From: Betaproteobacteria bacterium
Lineage (GTDB): Bacteria; Pseudomonadota; Gammaproteobacteria; Burkholderiales; SG8-39
Length of the DNA stretch: 64,000 bases
Assembly (NCBI GenBank): GCA_016195915.1
Contig: JACPYS010000006.1
Span: 1-64,000, forward strand
Reading direction: 5' to 3'
Part shown: piece after piece, positions 8,377-17,538 of the stretch
How the letters are laid out: every line of letters begins with the position of its first letter
Numbering within the stretch: the first letter of the stretch is position 1
Notes under the pieces: generated by a model
The model's input: the letters and a program-made list of their open reading frames with translations, nothing else
Told to the model about the DNA's origin: nothing
Databases searched by the model: none
Program-made: the position numbers and the translations under genes

Positions 8377-8688
8377 TCAGGCGAGCGCGGTCTCGGTCTT
8401 GTTCGTATCGCCCTTGTTGTCCAGCCAGCTCACTTCGACCTTGTCCCCGGCCTTGACGCCCTTGACGCGGAAGGAAAAAACGGGATTCCGGGAAACCGCC
8501 TGGCTGATCTGGCCTTCGACCACGGCCTTGCCGTTGACCTTCACCTCGAGATTCTGGATGAAGTGCATCGGCACGATCTTTCCGCCGCCGTCCTTTCTCT
8601 GCCCGGTCTCCATCGGGTGGTTCATGAGTACCCGGATGTCAGCGATATCGCCCTTCAGGGTTGCGCGTACTTTCATCGGATCTGCCAT
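8377..8688 (-). CDS. soxZ: SoxZ, sulfur-carrier scaffold subunit
   Basis: SoxZ is the immunoglobulin-like partner of SoxY in the periplasmic SoxYZ carrier. The 103-residue sequence shows the family features 'MKVRATLKGDIADIRVLMNHPMETG' (start, split here) and 'VFSFRVKGVKAGDKVEVSWLDN'. It lacks its own signal peptide, as expected, because it is co-exported with the Tat-dependent SoxY. Its start is one base after the soxY stop. A 67-base gap with a hairpin-like CGCGCG sequence separates it from soxA. Confidence 0.96.
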   Translation of the reverse strand: MADPMKVRATLKGDIADIRVLMNHPMETGQRKDGGGKIVPMHFIQNLEVKVNGKAVVEGQISQAVSRNPVFSFRVKGVKAGDKVEVSWLDNKGDTNKTETALA

Positions 8689-8689
8689 G

Positions 8690-9160
8690 TCAACCTCCGC
8701 ATCCGCCGATCGTGACCTTCACTTCCTTTACCGCGACGTAGAACTTGCCGCCGGCTTCCGCGACCACGCGCACGTTGGAGGACTCGCCGATCTTGACGTT
8801 TAGCTTCACGAACGGCACGGCGCCTTCCTTGAAGTCGAACTTGCCCGCAAGAGGAAAGGGATTCTTCTCGATCAACACGGCGATCGACCTCGTGCCCGGG
8901 ACGGTGCTCGTGATCTCGATCGGTACGACCCCGCCATTCTCCGCAATCTGCGGCGCGTCGATCAGGATGTCCTTGCTTTCGCTCGTATTGGCTGCACCGA
9001 TTCCTTTCAGCGCGTCGGCCGGCGTTTTCGCGCCAAAGGCGTCCTTGTTCCAGCCAGCGGCGCGCGCCTGCTGCGGTTTGAGCAATCCGGCAGCCAACGC
9101 CACCGCGAGCGCCCCACTCGCTCCGGCGCCTCTCAGCACGGTCCTGCGCAGTGCATCCAT
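8690..9160 (-). CDS. soxY: SoxY, thiosulfate carrier protein
   Basis: SoxY binds sulfur intermediates covalently on a C-terminal cysteine. The 156-residue protein begins with a twin-arginine leader (LRRTVLRGAG, then a hydrophobic stretch to about residue 35) and ends in the diagnostic GGCGG, where Cys154 is the carrier residue. The body matches the SoxY beta-sandwich ('VPIEITSTVPGTRSIAVLIE'). It is the first gene of the sox operon. The 144 bases before it (9161-9304) must hold the sox promoter, but I see no confident -35/-10 pair or regulator site. Confidence 0.97.
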   Translation of the reverse strand: MDALRRTVLRGAGASGALAVALAAGLLKPQQARAAGWNKDAFGAKTPADALKGIGAANTSESKDILIDAPQIAENGGVVPIEITSTVPGTRSIAVLIEKNPFPLAGKFDFKEGAVPFVKLNVKIGESSNVRVVAEAGGKFYVAVKEVKVTIGGCGG

Positions 9161-9304
9161 GAAACCTCCTTCAGGCTGTGTTCCGTCGATGAACGCCCCG
9201 TGCGAATGATGGGGCTCCCGTTCGTAAGGGTATGCTCTGTACGCATCCTAACCTGTTGAAAACTAGTCTGTAATCAATAGTTCTTATCCGAGTATGGGCC
9301 GCAG

Positions 9305-9817
9305 CTATGTTCGTGCGCGCGACCAATGGCCCGATTTCCCGCCGCGCTTTTCAAGGAGTTGTATACGATCGATGCGCATGCCACGGTCCATCGCCTTGCA
9401 CATGTCGTAGATCGTAAGAAGGCCAACACTTACCGCGGTAAGTGCCTCCATCTCGACGCCCGTTCGCCCGTGGCATTCTGCAGTGGCCACCAGCGTGATG
9501 GCCGAGCGCTCCGCGTCGGGCTGGAACTCGACCGCCACCCGCGTGAGCGCGATCGGGTGTGCCAGCGGGATCAGGTCGGGGGTTCGCTTCGCGGCCTGAA
9601 TTGCAGCAATGCGAGCGACGCCCAGGACATCGCCCTTCCTGGCGCCTCCCGCAAGGACCGCGGTAAACGTCTCGGGCTGCATGAGGATCGAACCGGAGGC
9701 GACGGCGATTCGGCGCGTCTCCCCCTTCGCGCCGACGTCGACCATATGCGCCTGGCCGCGCCGGTCGAAATGGGTCAACTTTCCTGCCACCGCGATTTTC
9801 CTGCGCGCCTTCGCCAT
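9305..9817 (-). CDS. moaC: MoaC, cyclic pyranopterin monophosphate synthase
   Basis: MoaC converts the 3',8-cyclo-GTP product of MoaA to cyclic pyranopterin monophosphate in molybdenum cofactor synthesis. The 170-residue protein has the family motifs '[18 protein letters not shown]', '[10 protein letters not shown]' and '[18 protein letters not shown]', with the conserved Lys and Asp of the active site in '[12 protein letters not shown]'. Length is typical. It diverges from the BepA-like gene with only 37 bases between. Other moa genes are not in the window. Confidence 0.95.
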   Translation of the reverse strand: MAKARRKIAVAGKLTHFDRRGQAHMVDVGAKGETRRIAVASGSILMQPETFTAVLAGGARKGDVLGVARIAAIQAAKRTPDLIPLAHPIALTRVAVEFQPDAERSAITLVATAECHGRTGVEMEALTAVSVGLLTIYDMCKAMDRGMRIDRIQLLEKRGGKSGHWSRART

Positions 9818-9854
9818 AGTCGGAACTCTTCGGCTCGCAAGGTATCATAAAAGG

Positions 9855-11294
9855 ATGCGGTTTCTCACTGTTCTGGTCGTTGCCACGCTCTGCGTTGCGC
9901 CGCGCGCATGGGCGCAGGCGCTGCCCGACCTCGGGGATGCTTCCGGCGGTGTGCTGTCGGCGCGGATGGAGCGGCGCATCGGCGAGAGCATTGCGCGTGA
10001 AATTCGCTACCGCGACCCGAGCTTTCTCGACGACGCCGAGGTCAGCGATTACCTGAATTCGCTCGGTCATCGGCTGGTCGCATTGAGTCCGGGCGCGCGA
10101 CTCGATTTCGAGTTCTTTGCGATCCGTGACTCGGCCATCAACGCATTCGCGCTGCCTGGCGGATTCATTGGCGTGCACACCGGGTTGCTGCTTGCGGCCG
10201 AGTCCGAATCGGAACTCGCCTCCGTGCTCGCGCATGAGATCTCGCACGTCACCCAGCGCCACATCGCGCGCCTGATCGGCGCCGAGCAGCAGATGTCGGT
10301 CCCGACCATGGCGGCGCTCGTGCTCGCGGTGCTTGCCTCGCGCTCACGCCCCGACTTGGCGCAGGGGGCCATGATCGCCTCGCAGGCCGGGGCGCTGCAG
10401 TCGCAGATCAACTACACGCGCGACTTCGAGCGCGAGGCCGACCGGGTCGGATTTGCACTGCTTACGGCGGCCGGTTTCGACGTGAGCGCCATGCCGGTGT
10501 TTTTCGAGAAACTGCAGCGCGCGACGCGGGTGTTCGACGACGGCACGCCGAGCTACCTGAGAACGCACCAGGTGACCACCGAGCGGATCGCCGACGCGCA
10601 GGCTCGCGTGGCGCAAGCGCCGTACCGCCAGCACGCCGACCTCGTCGAGTTCCAACTGGTGCGCGCCAAGCTGCGCGCCGAGACCGGGGAAGCGCGCGAT
10701 GCGGTGACACAATTTTCAACCGCGCTGCGCGACCGGCGCTATGCGGACGAAACGGCCGCGCGTTACGGTCTCGCGAGCGCATTGCTGCGCGAGCGGCGTT
10801 TCAAGGAAGCGGCCGCGGCGGCGATGCAGTTGCGCTCGGCAAGCGTGAAAAGCCCGATGATCGAGTCGCTGGCGGCGCGTACCAGCCAGGCCGCGGGCGA
10901 CGCCAGCAGGGCGTTTGAGATCCTGCGCGCTGCGCGCGAACGGTATCCCCACTCGCGTCCCTTGGCCTACGCCTGGCTTGAAGCGCTGCAGGCGGCCGGC
11001 CGCACGCAGGAAGCGCTGGCCGCAGTCGGCGAGCAACTTCGCGCCTGGCCCCGCGATGCGCGTCTCTACGCGTTTCAGGCGAAGACCTACTCCACGCTCG
11101 GCAAGCGCGCGCTGCAGCACCAGTCACAGGCGGAGTTCTACGCGTTGCAGGGCGTGCTCCCCGCGGCGATCGAGCAGCTTCAACTTGCCCAGGCCGCCGG
11201 CGACGGCAGCTTCTACGAGCTATCTTCGGTGGACGCGCGTCTCAAAGTCCTGCGCGAGGAACACGCGCGCGAAATGCGCGACGCGAAAAAATAA
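9855..11294 (+). CDS. periplasmic M48 metalloprotease with TPR domain, BepA-like
   Basis: The 479-residue protein has a signal peptide (MRFLTVLVVATLCVAPRAWA), an M48 peptidase domain with the zinc motif 'LAHEISHVTQRH' (HExxH) and the third ligand in 'NYTRDFEREADRVGF', then a C-terminal TPR-rich half ('AYAWLEALQAAGRTQEALAA'). This is the architecture of BepA (YfgC), which assembles or degrades outer-membrane proteins such as LptD. The track's earlier start at 9609 runs antisense through moaC; the ATG at 9855 gives the signal peptide. Confidence 0.9.
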   Translation: MRFLTVLVVATLCVAPRAWAQALPDLGDASGGVLSARMERRIGESIAREIRYRDPSFLDDAEVSDYLNSLGHRLVALSPGARLDFEFFAIRDSAINAFALPGGFIGVHTGLLLAAESESELASVLAHEISHVTQRHIARLIGAEQQMSVPTMAALVLAVLASRSRPDLAQGAMIASQAGALQSQINYTRDFEREADRVGFALLTAAGFDVSAMPVFFEKLQRATRVFDDGTPSYLRTHQVTTERIADAQARVAQAPYRQHADLVEFQLVRAKLRAETGEARDAVTQFSTALRDRRYADETAARYGLASALLRERRFKEAAAAAMQLRSASVKSPMIESLAARTSQAAGDASRAFEILRAARERYPHSRPLAYAWLEALQAAGRTQEALAAVGEQLRAWPRDARLYAFQAKTYSTLGKRALQHQSQAEFYALQGVLPAAIEQLQLAQAAGDGSFYELSSVDARLKVLREEHAREMRDAKK

Positions 11295-11309
11295 TCGCCG
11301 CACCGGTTC

Positions 11310-12287
11310 CTAGCGTACTGCGGTTTCCTCGTACGCCTCGTAGAGCAGATCAAAGGTCTTTTCTGTCTCGCGCAGCAGTTCGTCGTCGTTGGCGCAACGC
11401 GCCACTGCGCCCTGCAGCAGAGTCTGCACCCCGGCAGCCTCGGCCACCGGAGCGCCGCGAACCTCGAGGAAGTGCACGATGCCGGCGATCTTGGCGAGCG
11501 CGGCATTCCGCGCGAGCGAAAGCCGCGTCAGCATCTCCTCGTAGGTGACGCGCGTTTCGCTATTGCGGAAATTTGCGCCTTCGAAGCCAAAACTGATCGC
11601 GCCCGCAGGGCACTCCTGGCCCTTGTCGAGCCAGACCATCTCGGCCTCCGGATCGATGAATCGCCGGATCAGCCACGCGCATGCGAGCCGGTCGGCCCAG
11701 AGCGGGTGCCGGGTGGCCCAAACGCGGCCGAGCATCGGTTCGCCGGGCGCAATCCCCGTTGCCGTCTGAGCCGGAAAGAGCAGTTTTCGCACTTCCGTTT
11801 CGGCATCTCGCAGCGCTTCTTGCGCATGATCGCGCGCTTCACTGGGGAAGAAATCCATCCCCGCAATCGCCTCGAATTCGCGGCGCTGCTTGTGCAGCAC
11901 CCGCGATATCGCGCTCGGATCGGCGACACCGTAACCGACCTTCAGGCTCGCGATGGTGCGGATCAGGCCCTCGTAGCGGGCTGTGCGGTCGAATAGCTGC
12001 CGAAACGCTTCCTGTTGCGCCGCGTTCATGGGGGTCGCCAGCAGTACGTGGGCGTAGCCGCCATTCTTCTGGACATAGTCCGCGAGTCCCTCCACCGCCT
12101 GGCGATTGCCCGGGGTATCCGGCAGAAAAAACGCGCCTTCGCGGATCACGGCGGCACCAAGCGATTCCAAAGTGCGCAGCGCCCGTATGCGGGCGTTGGG
12201 ATCCTCGGTCGGAAGATTGGCGATCAGGCAGAGCCAGGCCGTCGGCGTGTTTGCAGCAGAGGCGTGACTTTTTGTCGGATCGGTCAT
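11310..12287 (-). CDS. chrB: ChrB-domain protein (chromate-resistance type)
   Basis: The 325-residue protein matches ChrB: an N-terminal ChrB_N region ('WLCLIANLPTEDPNARIRALRTLESLGAA') and a C-terminal ChrB_C region ('VWATRHPLWADRLACAWLIRRF'). ChrB is a chromate-sensing regulator or accessory in chr operons. No chrA chromate transporter is adjacent, so its role here is uncertain. I take the ATG at 12285-12287 (MTDPTKSH); the 227-residue upstream extension in the track overlaps sat antisense and is not plausible. It is divergent from sat. Confidence 0.85.
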   Translation of the reverse strand: MTDPTKSHASAANTPTAWLCLIANLPTEDPNARIRALRTLESLGAAVIREGAFFLPDTPGNRQAVEGLADYVQKNGGYAHVLLATPMNAAQQEAFRQLFDRTARYEGLIRTIASLKVGYGVADPSAISRVLHKQRREFEAIAGMDFFPSEARDHAQEALRDAETEVRKLLFPAQTATGIAPGEPMLGRVWATRHPLWADRLACAWLIRRFIDPEAEMVWLDKGQECPAGAISFGFEGANFRNSETRVTYEEMLTRLSLARNAALAKIAGIVHFLEVRGAPVAEAAGVQTLLQGAVARCANDDELLRETEKTFDLLYEAYEETAVR

Positions 12288-12486
12288 CGGTGGGCCGCAG
12301 GCTCCGGAAGAAAATCGAACGCGGCGCAATCGCCATTCTCGCCGACACTGCCCGCGGCCGCAACGATGAGCCGCGTTTATCAGGCGATCAGCAATTCGGT
12401 CTGGCAAGCCGACGGGCTGGCATGTTAGCGTCCACACCGGGTCGATTGCATGTAAACAAGGCCTTATCCGGCGCTCATTGGACATT

Positions 12487-13704
12487 ATGGCTGGACTTCC
12501 TGCTCCACACGGGGGCCGAGGACTGCGTCCTCTGCTCCTCTCGGGCGACGCGCTGCGCGAGCAAGCGCGGCGCGCCGCGTCGTTGCCCAGGGTAACTGTC
12601 TCGTCGCGCGAGAAGGGCGACCTGATCATGCTCGGAATCGGCTGATTCACGCCGCTCGCCGGATTCATGGGGCAGGTCGATTGGAAGGGCGTATGCGACG
12701 CAATGCGTACATCCGATGGCGTGTTCTGGCCGATGCCGATTACGCTCTCGACCGACCGCGTGACTGCCGGCGGCATCAAGCCGAACTCCGAAGTGGCGCT
12801 GGTGGACGCCGATAACGGCGAAACCATGGCGACCATGAAGGTGGCCGAAAAATACTCGATCGACAAGGCGCACGAATGCAAGTCGGTGTTTCGCACCACT
12901 GATGCGGAACACCCCGGCGTGAAGATGGTGATGGAGCAGGGCGAGGTGAATCTTGCCGGTCCGCTCAAGGTGCTCTCTCAGGGCGGTTTTCCCGAACGCT
13001 ATCCCGGGCTGTACATGACGCCTGCCGAAACGCGCGCGACCTTCGAGAAAATGGGCTGGTCGAAGGTGGCCGCTTTCCAAACGCGCAACCCCATGCACCG
13101 GTCGCACGAATATCTCGCCAAAGTGGCGATCGAAATCTGCGACGGCGTACTGGTGCACTCCCTGCTCGGCAACCTCAAGCCTGGCGACATACCCGCCGAG
13201 GTCCGCACGCGCACGATCTCGACGCTGATAGAAAAATACTTCGCCCCCAATACCGTTGTGCAGTCGGGCTATCCGCTCGACATGCGCTATGCCGGCCCGC
13301 GCGAGGCGCTGCTGCACGCGGTGTTCCGCCAGAATTACGGCTGCGCCTACCAGATACTCGGCCGCGATCACGCCGGCGTCGGCAGCTATTACGGCCCCTT
13401 CGACGCGCACCGCATATTCGACGAAATACCCGCCGACGCGCTCGAAATCCGGCCGATGAAGATTGACTGGACCTTCTGGTGCTACATCTGCGGCGGGATG
13501 GCCACGGCGCGCACCTGTCCGCACGAAGACAAGGACCGGCTGCTGGTTTCGGGCACGAAACTGCGCAAGGCGCTGTCCGAGGGTGAACAGGTGGCGGCCG
13601 AGTTCAGCCGGCCCGAGGTATTGCAGATTCTGCGCGAGCATTACCAGGGGCTCGAAGCGCACGAGCGCGTCGAAGTGAAGCTTTCCGGGCATTCCGCCCG
13701 CTGA
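12487..13704 (+). CDS. sat: sulfate adenylyltransferase (ATP sulfurylase), interrupted by an in-frame TGA
   Basis: Sat makes ATP and sulfate from APS and pyrophosphate in sulfur oxidisers. The active-site motifs are intact ('[12 protein letters not shown]' and 'GRDHAGVG'), and the gene sits directly before aprBA. The ORF track begins only at 12667. The same frame upstream is plainly coding ([12 protein letters not shown] from 12487, '[14 protein letters not shown]') and reaches TGA at 12643-12645 exactly where the family has Gly in 'GIGGFTPLxGFM'. Removing that one stop gives a full-length protein of about 405 residues. Either the gene carries a nonsense mutation, or the base is an error, or a shortened protein starts at the ATG at 12667, which has no clear ribosome binding site. 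Confidence 0.85.
12643..12645 (+). other. premature in-frame stop codon in sat
   Basis: The codon TGA stands at codon 53 of sat, in the context GIG[12 protein letters not shown]. A single G-to-T change of the expected GGA explains it. Both sides are in the same frame, so there is no indel. Confidence 0.88.
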
Positions 13705-13722
13705 TTTTTCCAAGGAGAAACC

Positions 13723-14190
13723 ATGCCGACATTCGTTCGGACCGACAAGTGCGATGGCTGCAAAGGGCAGGACAAGACTGCCTGCATGTACATCTGCCCG
13801 CACGACCTGATGATGCTGGACAAGGACGGCTCGGTCACCGGCCACGCGATGAAGGCCTACAACCAGGAGCCGGAGCAATGCTGGGAGTGCTACTCCTGCG
13901 TCAAGATCTGCCCGCAGCAGGCGATCGAGGTGCGCCACTATGCGGACGTGGTGCCGATGGGCGCCTCGGTGCAGCCGCTGCGCGGCTCCGACTCGATCAT
14001 GTGGACCATCAAGTTCCGCAACGGCACCGTGAAGCGTTTCAAGTTTCCGATCCGCACCACGCCGGAGGGTTCGGCGGATCCCTACGGCGGCAAACCGGAA
14101 GCCAGCATGGCGGACTTCGACAACCACGCGGTCCTGTTCACGAAGGATACGCACAAGGTCGACATGAGCCAGTTCATCGCGGCGAAATAG
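13723..14190 (+). CDS. aprB: AprB, adenylylsulfate reductase beta subunit
   Basis: AprB is the iron-sulfur electron-transfer subunit of APS reductase, working in the oxidative direction in sulfur oxidisers (sulfite plus AMP to APS). The 155-residue protein holds two [4Fe-4S] sites: 'CDGCKGQDKTACMYICP' and 'CWECYSCVKICPQQ'. The C-terminal tail ('AVLFTKDTHKVDMSQF') is the segment that wraps around AprA. A strong AAGGAG ribosome binding site precedes the ATG. It follows sat by 18 bases and precedes aprA by 69. Confidence 0.97.
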   Translation: MPTFVRTDKCDGCKGQDKTACMYICPHDLMMLDKDGSVTGHAMKAYNQEPEQCWECYSCVKICPQQAIEVRHYADVVPMGASVQPLRGSDSIMWTIKFRNGTVKRFKFPIRTTPEGSADPYGGKPEASMADFDNHAVLFTKDTHKVDMSQFIAAK

Positions 14191-14259
14191 GCAATCACGC
14201 AAACATCGAGCGGGCAGACGCCACCGGGTTTGGCGGGTCCGCACTGAAAGGAAAGAGAA

Positions 14260-16176
14260 ATGGCTGAATACGGTTTTGGCAATCCTGAAATCATCGAAGA
14301 AGAGGTCGACATCCTGATCATCGGCGGCGGCATGGCCGCCTGCGGCGCGGCCTTCGAGATCGGCAAGTGGAACAAGGCGGCCGGCGCCAACCTGAAAATC
14401 AAGCTGGTGGACAAGGCGGCGATGAGCCGCTCGGGCGCGGTGGCTCAGGGGCTGTCGGCGATCAACACCTACATCGGCGAGAACGACCCCGCCGACTACG
14501 TGCGCTACGTAAGAAACGACCTGATGGGCATCATCCGCGAGGACCTGGTGTACGACGTCGGCCGGCACGTGGATGATTCGGTGCACAACTTCGAGGACTG
14601 GGTCCTGCCGGTCTGGAAAGCCAAGGGCGACGAGGACAAGCCGCTGCGTCAGGGCGGCAAGCCGGTGCGCTCGGGCAAGTGGCAGATCATGATCAACGGC
14701 GAGTCCTACAAGTGGATCGTGGCCGAGGCCGCCAAGAAGGCGATCGGAATGGAGAACGTACAGGAGCGCGTGTTCATCGTGCGCCTGATCAACGACAAGA
14801 ACGATCCCACGCGGGTCGCCGCGGCGGCCGGCTTCTCGGTGCGCGATCACAAGCTCTACCTCTACAAATTCAAGTGCTGCCTGCTGGTGTGCGGCGGCGC
14901 GGTGAACGTGTTCCGCCCCCGATCGATCGGCGAGGGCGTGGGCCGCGCGTGGTACCCGGTGTGGAATGCGGGATCCACCTATTCGATGGCGGCGGAAGCC
15001 GGCGCCGAGATGACGATGATGGAGAACCGATTCGTTCCGGCGCGCTTCAAGGACGGCTACGGACCGGTGGGTGCATGGTTCCTGCTGTTCAAGGCGCAGG
15101 TGATGAACGGCTTCGGCGAGGACTACAACAAGCTGCGCGGCGACACCATCAAGGACGAGAAGCGTTTCGGCAAATACGGGCAGGGCGTGCCGGGCACCTG
15201 CCTCCGGAACCACATCATGCTGGAAGAAATGATCGCCGGCCGCGGCCCGATCATGATGGACACGCCGGGCGCAATGGCCAAGCTCGCCGAGAAGATGACG
15301 CCGAAGGAAGTCAAGCACCTCGAAGCCGAGGCCTGGGAGGACTTTCTCGACATGACCATCTCCCAGTGCGGCATCTGGGCGGGCGAGAACATCGAGCCGG
15401 ACAAAAGCCCGTCCGAGATCATGCCGACCGAGCCGTACCTGCTGGGCTCGCATTCGGGCTGTGCCGGCATCTGGGTGTCGGGACCGACCGATCTGCCCGG
15501 CGTGCCGAAGGAGTGGAGCTGGGGCTATCGTTCGATGACCACCGTGAAGGGATTGTTCACTTCGGGCGACGGCGTGGGCGCCTCCGGCCACAAGTTCTCT
15601 TCGGGCTCGTTCGCGGAAGGGCGCATCGCGGCGAAGGCGATGGTGAAATTCGCAATCGACAACAAGGACTGGAAGCCAGCGCTCGAGCGCAGCACCAAGG
15701 ATCTGGTCGAGGAAATCTACCGGCCGGTTCGAACCTTCCTCGAGCACAAGGACTACACCACCGCGATCGACATCAACCCGCATTACATCACACCGAAGAT
15801 GCTGCAGTACCGCCTGCAGAAGCTGATGGACGAATATGTGGCGGGTGTCGGTACGTTCTACCGCACCAACGGCAAATTGCTCGAAATGGCCGAGAAGAAG
15901 CTCGAAATGCTGAAGGAGGATTCGCTCAAGATGCGCGCCAAGGACCTGCACGAACTGATGCGCGCATGGGAGAACTACCACCGGATCATCGCGGCGGAAG
16001 CACACATGAAGCACATCCAGTTCCGCACCGAGACCCGCTATCCGGGTTTCTATTACCGGATGGACTACAACTTCATCGACGACGAGAACTGGAAATGCTT
16101 CACCAACTCGACCTACGACCGGCATACCGGCAAGTGGGCGCTGAAGAAGGTGCCGTACGTTCAGGTGATCAAGTAG
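14260..16176 (+). CDS. aprA: AprA, adenylylsulfate reductase alpha subunit
   Basis: AprA is the FAD-containing catalytic subunit of cytoplasmic APS reductase. The 638-residue protein has the N-terminal FAD-binding motif 'ILIIGGGMAACGAAFEIG' and later conserved blocks such as 'DKAAMSRSGAVAQGLSAIN', 'GDGVGASGHKFSSGSFAEGR' and the C-terminal 'WALKKVPYVQVIK'. Length is normal. A GAAAGGAAAGAG ribosome binding site lies before the ATG. A terminator follows. A degraded copy of its 3' end occurs at 22.9 kb. No AprM membrane protein gene lies within the cluster. Confidence 0.97.
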   Translation: MAEYGFGNPEIIEEEVDILIIGGGMAACGAAFEIGKWNKAAGANLKIKLVDKAAMSRSGAVAQGLSAINTYIGENDPADYVRYVRNDLMGIIREDLVYDVGRHVDDSVHNFEDWVLPVWKAKGDEDKPLRQGGKPVRSGKWQIMINGESYKWIVAEAAKKAIGMENVQERVFIVRLINDKNDPTRVAAAAGFSVRDHKLYLYKFKCCLLVCGGAVNVFRPRSIGEGVGRAWYPVWNAGSTYSMAAEAGAEMTMMENRFVPARFKDGYGPVGAWFLLFKAQVMNGFGEDYNKLRGDTIKDEKRFGKYGQGVPGTCLRNHIMLEEMIAGRGPIMMDTPGAMAKLAEKMTPKEVKHLEAEAWEDFLDMTISQCGIWAGENIEPDKSPSEIMPTEPYLLGSHSGCAGIWVSGPTDLPGVPKEWSWGYRSMTTVKGLFTSGDGVGASGHKFSSGSFAEGRIAAKAMVKFAIDNKDWKPALERSTKDLVEEIYRPVRTFLEHKDYTTAIDINPHYITPKMLQYRLQKLMDEYVAGVGTFYRTNGKLLEMAEKKLEMLKEDSLKMRAKDLHELMRAWENYHRIIAAEAHMKHIQFRTETRYPGFYYRMDYNFIDDENWKCFTNSTYDRHTGKWALKKVPYVQVIK

Positions 16177-16241
16177 CTCACGTCGTCCCCGCGCCGGAAC
16201 GTCAACCCCGAGTGAATTGATCGAGGGCGGGGACCCATCTC

Positions 16242-16280
16242 GAACCCCCGTCCGGGCGACCGCGCGGGGGTTTCATTTTT
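16242..16280 (+). terminator. Rho-independent terminator after aprA
   Basis: An AACCCCCG / CGGGGGTT stem with a GC-rich 14-base loop is followed by TTTCATTTTT, 65 bases after the aprA stop. It ends the sat-aprBA unit. Confidence 0.75.
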
Positions 16281-16417
16281 CGGACACTCCCCGGCCTGCA
16301 GCCTCAATGGCCGAGGAGAATCAGAACATCGAACCGCGATTGATCGAGTTCTCGGGAACCACCTGTAGCACATTCCGGTGCCCGACGAGTTTCCCGCTAT
16401 TGTAGAAGCGGAAGATG

Positions 16418-16810
16418 TCAATGCCCGCTCAGTCCCTGTCGCCTGGCATCCACGCTGAAAACGCCCGCTCCGTGCACGTACAGAAGAAGCAGCCCGCCGG
16501 CCATCGCGAAGTTCTTCATGTAATTGATCATCTGCATCTGGTTGCCGAAGTCATTGTGGAAAATGACCGCCCCAACGACGCAGAACCCGGCCAAGGCCAG
16601 CGCAGTCCAGCGCGTGAGGAAACCGGCCACAAGCGCCAGGCCGCCACCGATCTCGAGTGCAATCACCAGCGGGAGCAGGGCGCCGGGCACGCCCATGGCG
16701 GCCATGTAGCCCTGCGTCGCTGCGTAGCCGGCGCCGAGTTTGCCCACTCCGGATATCAAGAAAATATGCGCGAGCAGAATCCGTGCGACCAGCACGATGG
16801 CATTGTTCAT
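16418..16810 (-). CDS. DoxX family membrane protein
   Basis: The 130-residue protein has about four hydrophobic segments and the DoxX hallmarks 'RILLAHIFLISGVGKL' and 'LVIALEIGGGLALVAGFLTRW'. DoxX-type proteins are small inner-membrane proteins linked to redox or oxidative stress; some archaeal members are thiosulfate:quinone oxidoreductase subunits. That specific activity cannot be claimed here, although the place beside aprA is suggestive. It is probably the last gene of the minus-strand run beginning with the pirin gene, about 100 bases after the ABM-domain gene. Confidence 0.85.
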   Translation of the reverse strand: MNNAIVLVARILLAHIFLISGVGKLGAGYAATQGYMAAMGVPGALLPLVIALEIGGGLALVAGFLTRWTALALAGFCVVGAVIFHNDFGNQMQMINYMKNFAMAGGLLLLYVHGAGVFSVDARRQGLSGH

Positions 16811-16913
16811 GAAACCCTCCTTTCGAGACGATGGACGGAGCGGCTTGCCGTGCCAAATGGCCCGATGTCGCGGGCGCGGGCCTTCAATGCAACGACGGTC
16901 GCCACGGTGTCGC

Positions 16914-17471
16914 TTACTTGGACTCGGGATATAGCCACTTCTTGAACAAGCGTGTCAACCTTGGACCCACGATGTAACTTATCGTAGGGACGACCAGCGC
17001 CGTGTTCGCGGCAATCGCCAGCACCACAGGCGTATCGAGCGGAAGAATCCAGCGCAGGACTTGTTCGTAGAGGAACACCAGGGGAAAGATTCCGAGCCAG
17101 GTCACCACGGTCATGCGCCCGCGCGAGGGCGATTGCGCGGCCCCCTGCGCGCGAAGCGTGAACCAGGTCTCCAGGCCGGTGAGGACTTCGCGACGCGGCT
17201 CGCCCTGGGTATAGCGGTTCGCGGTTTCCACCAGCCGGCGCTGCTCGCCGGATTCCTCCCATGCGCCCAGGTGCTCGCAGGTATCGAACCGGTAAACCAT
17301 GCGGAAACCCGGCTGGCCCGGGGGCGATGGCCGCGTCACAGTAACTCCAAGATGTCCGGGAAACCGCGTTGCCGCGGCGATCAGCTCCTTGATCGCTTGC
17401 TCGAGCCGCGCTTCCATCCCCGGGCGCGGAATCCTGTCGATGATCTTCGTGACTCCGGTTGAATCCTTCAC
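16914..17471 (-). CDS. antibiotic biosynthesis monooxygenase (ABM)-domain membrane protein
   Basis: About 185 residues. The N-terminal half is an ABM-type dimeric ferredoxin-like domain ('VTKIIDRIPRPGMEARLEQAI', split here, and 'GFRMVYRFDTCEHLGAWEES'). The C-terminal half has two membrane helices ('WLGIFPLVFLYEQVLRWI' and a following hydrophobic stretch). I choose the GTG at 17471 because AAAGGG lies just before it and the domain begins right after; the track's longer version adds 39 unsupported residues. Related ABM-plus-transmembrane proteins are common but of unknown substrate. It lies in the pirin-amidohydrolase run. Confidence 0.75.
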   Translation of the reverse strand: MKDSTGVTKIIDRIPRPGMEARLEQAIKELIAAATRFPGHLGVTVTRPSPPGQPGFRMVYRFDTCEHLGAWEESGEQRRLVETANRYTQGEPRREVLTGLETWFTLRAQGAAQSPSRGRMTVVTWLGIFPLVFLYEQVLRWILPLDTPVVLAIAANTALVVPTISYIVGPRLTRLFKKWLYPESK

Positions 17472-17538
17472 GGGGAACCCTTTCGCAATGCGGCGGAGAT
17501 GAGGCCTCCGCATGGAGTCGATCGCATAACGCGTTCCT

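Noticed and set aside
12366-12428. 20-codon [23 protein letters not shown] between chrB and sat
   Set aside because: Too short, no ribosome binding site or known family; kept only as a note.
12643-12645. Selenocysteine at the sat TGA
   Set aside because: The family residue is Gly, not Cys or Sec, and no stem-loop suited to a bacterial SECIS is apparent right after the codon.
12475-16125. 1216-residue ORF antisense to sat-aprB-aprA
   Set aside because: It is a GC-bias shadow of three strongly supported genes; the translation is His/Arg-rich and matches no family.
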